A stretch of 12,817 bases of DNA, taken from Smittium culicis (Eukaryota; Kickxellomycota; Harpellomycetes; Harpellales; Legeriomycetaceae). The stretch is from positions 1-12,817 of the forward strand of contig LSSN01003345.1 of the NCBI GenBank assembly GCA_001970855.1, written 5' to 3'. The stretch's first letter is position 1. Each line of letters opens with the position of its first letter. The notes under the pieces are model-generated. The model did not search any database, had not been told where the DNA came from, and saw only the letters and a list, made by a program, of their open reading frames with translations. Shown here in pieces: positions 8,025 through 12,817 of this stretch. Made by a program: the position numbers and the translations under genes.

Positions 8025-8969
8025 TTTTTAAAATATGATTTATTTTAAATAATAAAATTTATTAGAAAATAAGATATACAATTTTTTAAAGCATATAGAT
8101 AAAGTTAAACATTTACAATTTTTCTAATTATTAAAACCAAATTCCAAAAAGCATTTAAGCACGGTAAATTTATCTGGAAACTAAATAAAGATGTTAGTCA
8201 AATACTAGCATGGTTTCTTTTTAATAATTTAACGAATATTTAATTGCAATTAACAATTTCCTCGTTGAGTTTATATTAAGTAAGTAGATTAATTAAATAT
8301 AAAAAATATAAAGGGGTTGTATTATCAGTGATCAATGAGTGAGATAAAATATAAGTTAGAATAAAATATTATCTGAATATAAGTTTGAAGTTTACTAAAT
8401 AATTATAACCATTTTTAATATTTTCGTTATAAGAATTAATTAATTTACGCTACATAAATTGAAAGTTGTAAACAAATAAAAATAAATACTAAAAATTAAA
8501 TAAAAAATCAATTGGTAACTAATTTTTTTGTTTTCAATTTATATATAATATTCGATCATGGACTGTATGTATTTAAAAAAAAATTTTTTATGTGTATATT
8601 CACCATAAATATTATTACTTTAGTCATTATATTTATAATTTTAAAATTTTTATTATCCTCATCCTTATTTATATCTTCGATTTCATTCATTCGTTCTTTT
8701 ATTATTTTAGAATAAAAAAAAATTTATATGAATTTATATTTAAAATAGAAACAAATAAAATTTAAACTAATTAATAATGATTAGTGGATATATTAAGTCA
8801 CTCAAATAAATTAGATTAAATTGAGGATGTATAAACATAAATGAAACTTAGCTTTCAGCAATTAAAATAAGTATATTTAACTATACAAATTAATGACCAT
8901 TTACCATATTTTTTAATAAATATTAAAGTATAAAATATGAAACCGAATATTTTGTTCATGGATTATTTT
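8025..8969. other. A/T-rich non-coding DNA
   Basis: No supported gene. Two plus frames were examined: 8109-8243 (44 codons, includes GKFIWKLNKDVSQILAWF, two Trp codons) and 8512-8715 (67 codons, TTG first, Phe/Ile-rich and hydrophobic as any T-rich strand would be). Neither has a motif or splice context that lifts it above chance. Confidence 0.45.
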
Positions 8970-9001
8970 ATAAAATTATAAAATTATAAAATTATAAAAT
9001 A
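8970..9001. repeat. Short tandem repeat (ATAAAATT)4
   Basis: Three exact 8-bp ATAAAATT units are followed by ATAAAATA, directly head to tail. A simple microsatellite, likely length-variable. Confidence 0.9.
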
Positions 9002-12000
9002 ATTAAAAATCGTTATTTCTGTCATTAGAGAGATAAATAAAAAATATTATTGAAAAGACAAAAATTTTCAATTTATCAAATAAAGCGAAGAATTTGAATG
9101 TAGAAACAATAACACTTATTAAAATAATTCTATTAAAATATGAAGCTAAAACGAATAAGCAAACTCTAAAAAGTGTTATATTATTTAATAATTAATTTAA
9201 TATTTCATGACTTAAAATTTATTATACTCTTTTTATGAAAAAAATCCTAGTTAGTAAAAACAGATTTGAATGATCTGAAAAATTAATTTAAAGTACTATG
9301 TTGATTTATTTCATACAAGTTTAGTATATCTATTAGAAATATAAAATAAGATATAATTTAATTATACTAAAAAATACATGAAATATTAAAAATAAGTCAA
9401 ATAAAAATTTAATTTAACCAATATATAGTGTTTTTGTGGATTATTTTGGATCAATGCATTATTTAAAAGATGAATATAGAGCTTGAGTTAATTTTTTAGC
9501 TTTATTATTATTATTATTTTAAAAGTGAATTTCTTTTTATATAGATGAGCGTGAGGGTGAGGAACTGAATAAGGATAATTTTAACTTCAAAAAAATTATA
9601 TCATTTACAATAATTTATAAGATTTATTGATTAAATATAATATTAATAGTATTTTTATATGCTAAAGCTTATGGAAAAAAATTATAAACTTTAGTTTTAA
9701 TTCAAGTAGTTAGTATAGATAGAAGCTCTTGTGCTCTAGCTATTTGATATTAGTAGCTATAATAAGTTCTTTTGGAATATTAAAAAATAGATGAAATTTT
9801 CAAGGGCAAATTTTATATGATCAAATATTATTTCTACGTGATAAATAAAAACTGCAATTCTAATTTATCAAATTACTAATTTTAAAATTTTTTTAAAAAG
9901 AGCCTAATTAAATTACCCGCGAACCTAGAGAGATCGCTGTAAATACCTAATAGTAAATTTGAGGAAATGTTAACAATTACGAAATAATACATAAAAATTA
10001 CTAGTTTATGATCTTATATATAATAAAAATTAATTCTGTATTATAACATGGTTTTTTATACACCAAAATAAGTAATTTCAGGAGCACTTAGATAGCGAAT
10101 AATGTGATTTATATTTACTTAGTAATATATAAAAATTTTTAATGTGATAAGCCAACGAATGCATTTATACGAATTCATTCTCTTAGTATAATAATTCTAA
10201 TTCTCGGTTATACCAGGATCTGCTATTTACATAAAGGTAGTTATATATTTAATGATAATTTTATACCATTTATATTCAATCAGTTTGATTATTAATACAA
10301 ATTAAATTATTTAGATTTTGGGATTAAGAATTATTGTGGTAATAAACACATACTTTAAATTTTGAATTATTTTGATTAAATTTAATAGATTTTTAACAAG
10401 ATAGTTATTCGATGATCTTAGTTTAAAAAAAATACATCTAAAAACATTATTAACTGCCAATTTCGATATAAAAGTATAATAATAAAATTATAATCTATAG
10501 AACTCATTGCTCAGTTTCTGTTATTAGATTAACGCGTTTAGTAAATGGGTCAGTTTCTGGACAAAATAATAATAGAAATAGCCAATATATGAAATATAAA
10601 TCTCAAAGTTAGCTAAAAATCAGATTTTAAAGTTAAAAAATCACATCTATAGTAATATCCAAATATTGGTTAATTATCTCAAATTTATATTGAGAAACTT
10701 GATATTTCATTTGGAAATCATTAGATATTATTAATAACAAGCCTAAAAAACTATGTTTATTCATAAACCCCCTCCGAAAACTTTTTTTTATTAAAAAATG
10801 ACTTCAATGAACCGATTTTCAATTATTATGGTGACACAAGAGCTATCGAAAAGTTTCGGGAGATAAAAAATTTTACATACTTTTTAACCGTTTTAATTAG
10901 CTTTTTGTACGCTTTAAATTTAATTTTTAAAAAGTCTATCAGTTGAAAAAATTATTTTTGTAATATAACTTGCAAAAATAAATTATAATATTATTGCACG
11001 GATTTATGGGTATTAAATTTTTTATGATAATACTTATTTAATTATTTATAAATTTTATCTGTTGCTGTTTTAATTTATTAAAAATTTTATAAGTAAAACT
11101 TAATCATACTAATTAAAATTAGGTTAAGCTGTAAATCATAAATCATAAAATTTATTTATAATTTTTATTATTTTCATGGGTTAATTCAAAGATAAAATAT
11201 AAAATCCTAAAGTTCTTTTTTTGCATACTTAAAACTATGATTAAAAAAAATCGCCAACCTCTAAACTTATTTGTTTAAAAGATGTTGATAAATTAACAAA
11301 ATAATTTTGATGAAATCTCATCACCTATAAATAATGTATTTTTATTAGATTGATAATTTTTCTATCTTATTTTGTATTAGAAAATCATCTCTCCATATAA
11401 TCGGCTAAAATATGAAATAATACCTTGGTTTATTTAATATTTTGTCTAGTTACTGGATATAATCAATTTAAAATCAGTAAATTTCCACCAAATCCTTTAT
11501 CTATTCAAAGGAAAGTATTCTTATACTATGATAGATTTTAAATAATATAATACAAAGAAGAAAATTAAAAAACTTCTTGTATTTTATGTTTAAAAGAATA
11601 AATTTAATTTCATAAAAAAAATTTTTTTTAAATATTTTATATGTGAATTAATTGAATATGGTGTAAATATTTAAATATTTTTCATTATACTTGAATAGGT
11701 ATCTCAAATCCAAAGTACTCAATTCACAAAAAAATTCTTTATTAATCTAGTTATTTTATTTATTATTAAAAAGTGATGCATGGATCCTGAAATAGTCTAA
11801 AAAATAATTATAATTATATGAAAGTAATTTAGTTTTGAGACGAGTTATTAATTTAAGAAAATTTAATTTTTAAATAATGAAATATGCACTTATATTAGAG
11901 GTCAATTTATGCGAAATATAAACCTGATTTATGAAGTGCTACATTGAAATTTTATGATAGTTTTTCTAAGTTTAAAAATATTTTATTACATTGCTTTCTT

Positions 12001-12188
12001 AGAATTAGGTTATATAAATTAATTTTTTTCAAATTATAGTCTAAAAAATAAAGCCTAATAATAAAAAATTAGAGTTAAAATTTAGTAAAATCTTTTTAAC
12101 TCGCTTAAAATTAATGAAAAAAAACTTTAATAGATTTAAAATAACAAAATTATAGTTAATTATATATATTTTTTGAGGTGTATCATAC
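9002..12188. other. A/T-rich non-coding DNA
   Basis: No gene recognised. It contains (TTA)5 at 9502-9516. It also has short less-A/T patches near 9545-9570 (tandem GTGAGG, donor-like), 9914-9938 and 10829-10862 (minus frame LPKLFDSSCVTIIIENRF). A 52-codon plus frame ends at 9195. None has both splice signals and a recognisable peptide. It may be intergenic or the intron of a gene extending beyond the window. Confidence 0.45.
9502..9516. repeat. (TTA)5 microsatellite
   Basis: Five exact TTA units in an A/T-rich setting. Confidence 0.85.
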
Positions 12189-12280
12189 TCCACAGTTCTC
12201 GCAGTGGGATTTTCAGTGCGAGAATCAAGTTCAGGGACAAAGGTGGGACCAGTTTTCTTAATATCGTTCTCGGGAAATAG
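12189..12280 (-). CDS. Probable internal exon of unidentified gene
   Basis: A 92-bp block of near-balanced composition stands in very A/T-rich flanks. On the minus strand it is bounded by an acceptor-like TTTCAAAG and a donor GTATGA, close in form to the GUF1 donors in this window. In the best frame it reads LFPENDIKKTGPTFVPEL then DSRTENPTARTV plus two bases. The frame is also open upstream to an ATG at 12292, so a first exon starting there is possible. I do not recognise the family. Caution: a second minus frame (YFPRTILRKLV...) and a plus frame (STVLAVGFSVRESS...) are open too, so the strand and frame are inferred from splice sites, not homology. Confidence 0.45.
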
Positions 12281-12659
12281 CTTTGAAATCATTATATTTG
12301 ATAAAATTTGTTTATTTAGTTTTAAGCTTAGTTTATACAGTTTTATTATTATTAATTGTTAAAAAAATTTATGCTAATTAAAGTTTGAAAATTATTTAAT
12401 TTTAATTATAAAGGTTAAAAAATTTTTTATTATTGTTGTTATGTTTTTGGTATTTGGTTTTTTTTTTATGGTTTTATAGTAAATTGTAAATATTAAAGTT
12501 TTAAAGTATTCAGATAAAGGAAGCTTAATTTTAGAATTGTAAAAAAAATAGTATAAAAGAAAGATTTTAATTAATTATTATCATTTTATTTTGTTAATTT
12601 TATTAGGATTTTAGGTTTAGTTTTAATTTTCTTAAAATTTATTATTATTAATTTTCTAA
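12281..12659. other. A/T-rich spacer or intron with T/G-biased plus strand
   Basis: No gene recognised. The plus strand is T- and G-enriched around 12415-12480 (ATTGTTGTTATG..TTTGGTATTTGG), so the minus strand is A/C-rich. If 12189-12280 and 12660-12817 are exons of one minus-strand gene, this is the intron between them. Confidence 0.35.
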
Positions 12660-12817
12660 AAAAATTCGACAACCTTCAGAAAGGCATTTTCTGTGTAGTT
12701 ATTTATATAAAAAAAATATACGTGCTCTTCTAAGTTGCTAAAAGTATTAAAATTCATGCCAGTCTTATCGTAATATAGTTGATGAGCCTTTTTATTTTTA
12801 TATTTGTATTTATTGTA
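12660..12817 (-). CDS. Possible exon or C-terminal fragment, open to window edge
   Basis: A minus-strand frame runs from the window edge and reads KKAHQLYYDKTGMNFNTF, SNLEEHVYFFYINN, YTENAFLKVVEFF, then a stop near 12660. The first part uses less A/T-biased codons, and a GTATAT donor-like site follows ...GAG CAC. The true exon may therefore end near 12722 and splice onward, possibly to 12189-12280. I do not recognise the protein. A plus-strand frame (NFLKKFDNLQKGIFCVV...) overlaps, so the strand is not secure. Confidence 0.25.

Noticed and set aside
8512..8715. 67-codon hydrophobic frame
   Set aside because: TTG first codon on a T-rich strand. Hydrophobicity follows from base composition, and no membrane-protein family is recognised.
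9037..9195. 52-codon Lys/Asn/Ile/Leu-rich plus frame
   Set aside because: No start codon at its beginning, no motif, chance length.
11404..11460. Possible missing GUF1 exon ending ...KILNKPR before a GTATTA donor
   Set aside because: Only the final Pro-Arg matches. The preceding residues do not resemble the EF4 helix that comes before RQLFE, and the composition is background A/T.

Overview
This is a very A+T-rich stretch of eukaryotic nuclear DNA. The best-supported content is the 3' end of one conserved gene on the minus strand: three short exons (641-582, 508-472, 295-167) encoding the C-terminus of the translation GTPase EF4/LepA, called GUF1 in mitochondria. The exons join in frame across two GT-AG introns of 73 and 176 nt, which rules out a bacterial or organellar genome. 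The short introns, the base composition and the TTAA-flanked transposons suggest an AT-rich invertebrate or similar small-intron eukaryote. The window alone does not fix the taxon.

Upstream of the last recognised GUF1 exon (numerically right of 641) lies a cluster of transposon-like DNA. A 188-bp element (721-908) has CCCTTTA...TAAAGGG ends, exact TTAA duplications and two internal hairpins, as expected of a non-autonomous piggyBac-type MITE. Fifty-two bases on, a 1.8-kb TTAA-flanked unit (965-2772) begins CCCTTTCCCG and ends CGGGAAAGGG. It holds an internal copy of its own right end and a diverged tandem duplication whose copies keep similar ATGGAAAC-initiated minus-strand frames. Beyond it are a 9-bp inverted repeat (2787-2906) and an island of clearly higher G+C (about 2931-3455). 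The island has several perfect short stem-loops and broken reading frames on both strands. It could be a decayed coding sequence or a structured RNA, and the sequence does not decide between them.

From about 3460 to 12180 the window is A/T-dominated DNA with no recognisable gene, only small palindromes, inverted repeats and short tandem repeats. At this composition stop codons are so frequent that open frames up to about 80 codons are expected by chance, so no long open frame here is called as a gene. One short plus-strand segment (3762-3812) has an exon-like acceptor and a peptide faintly like complex I subunit NDUFA5.

At the right end a sharply bounded, less A+T-rich block (12189-12280) looks like an internal minus-strand exon of an unidentified gene. 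A second coding-like stretch (12660-12817) runs off the window edge and may belong to the same gene. No CRISPR array, tRNA, rRNA or prokaryotic operon was seen.
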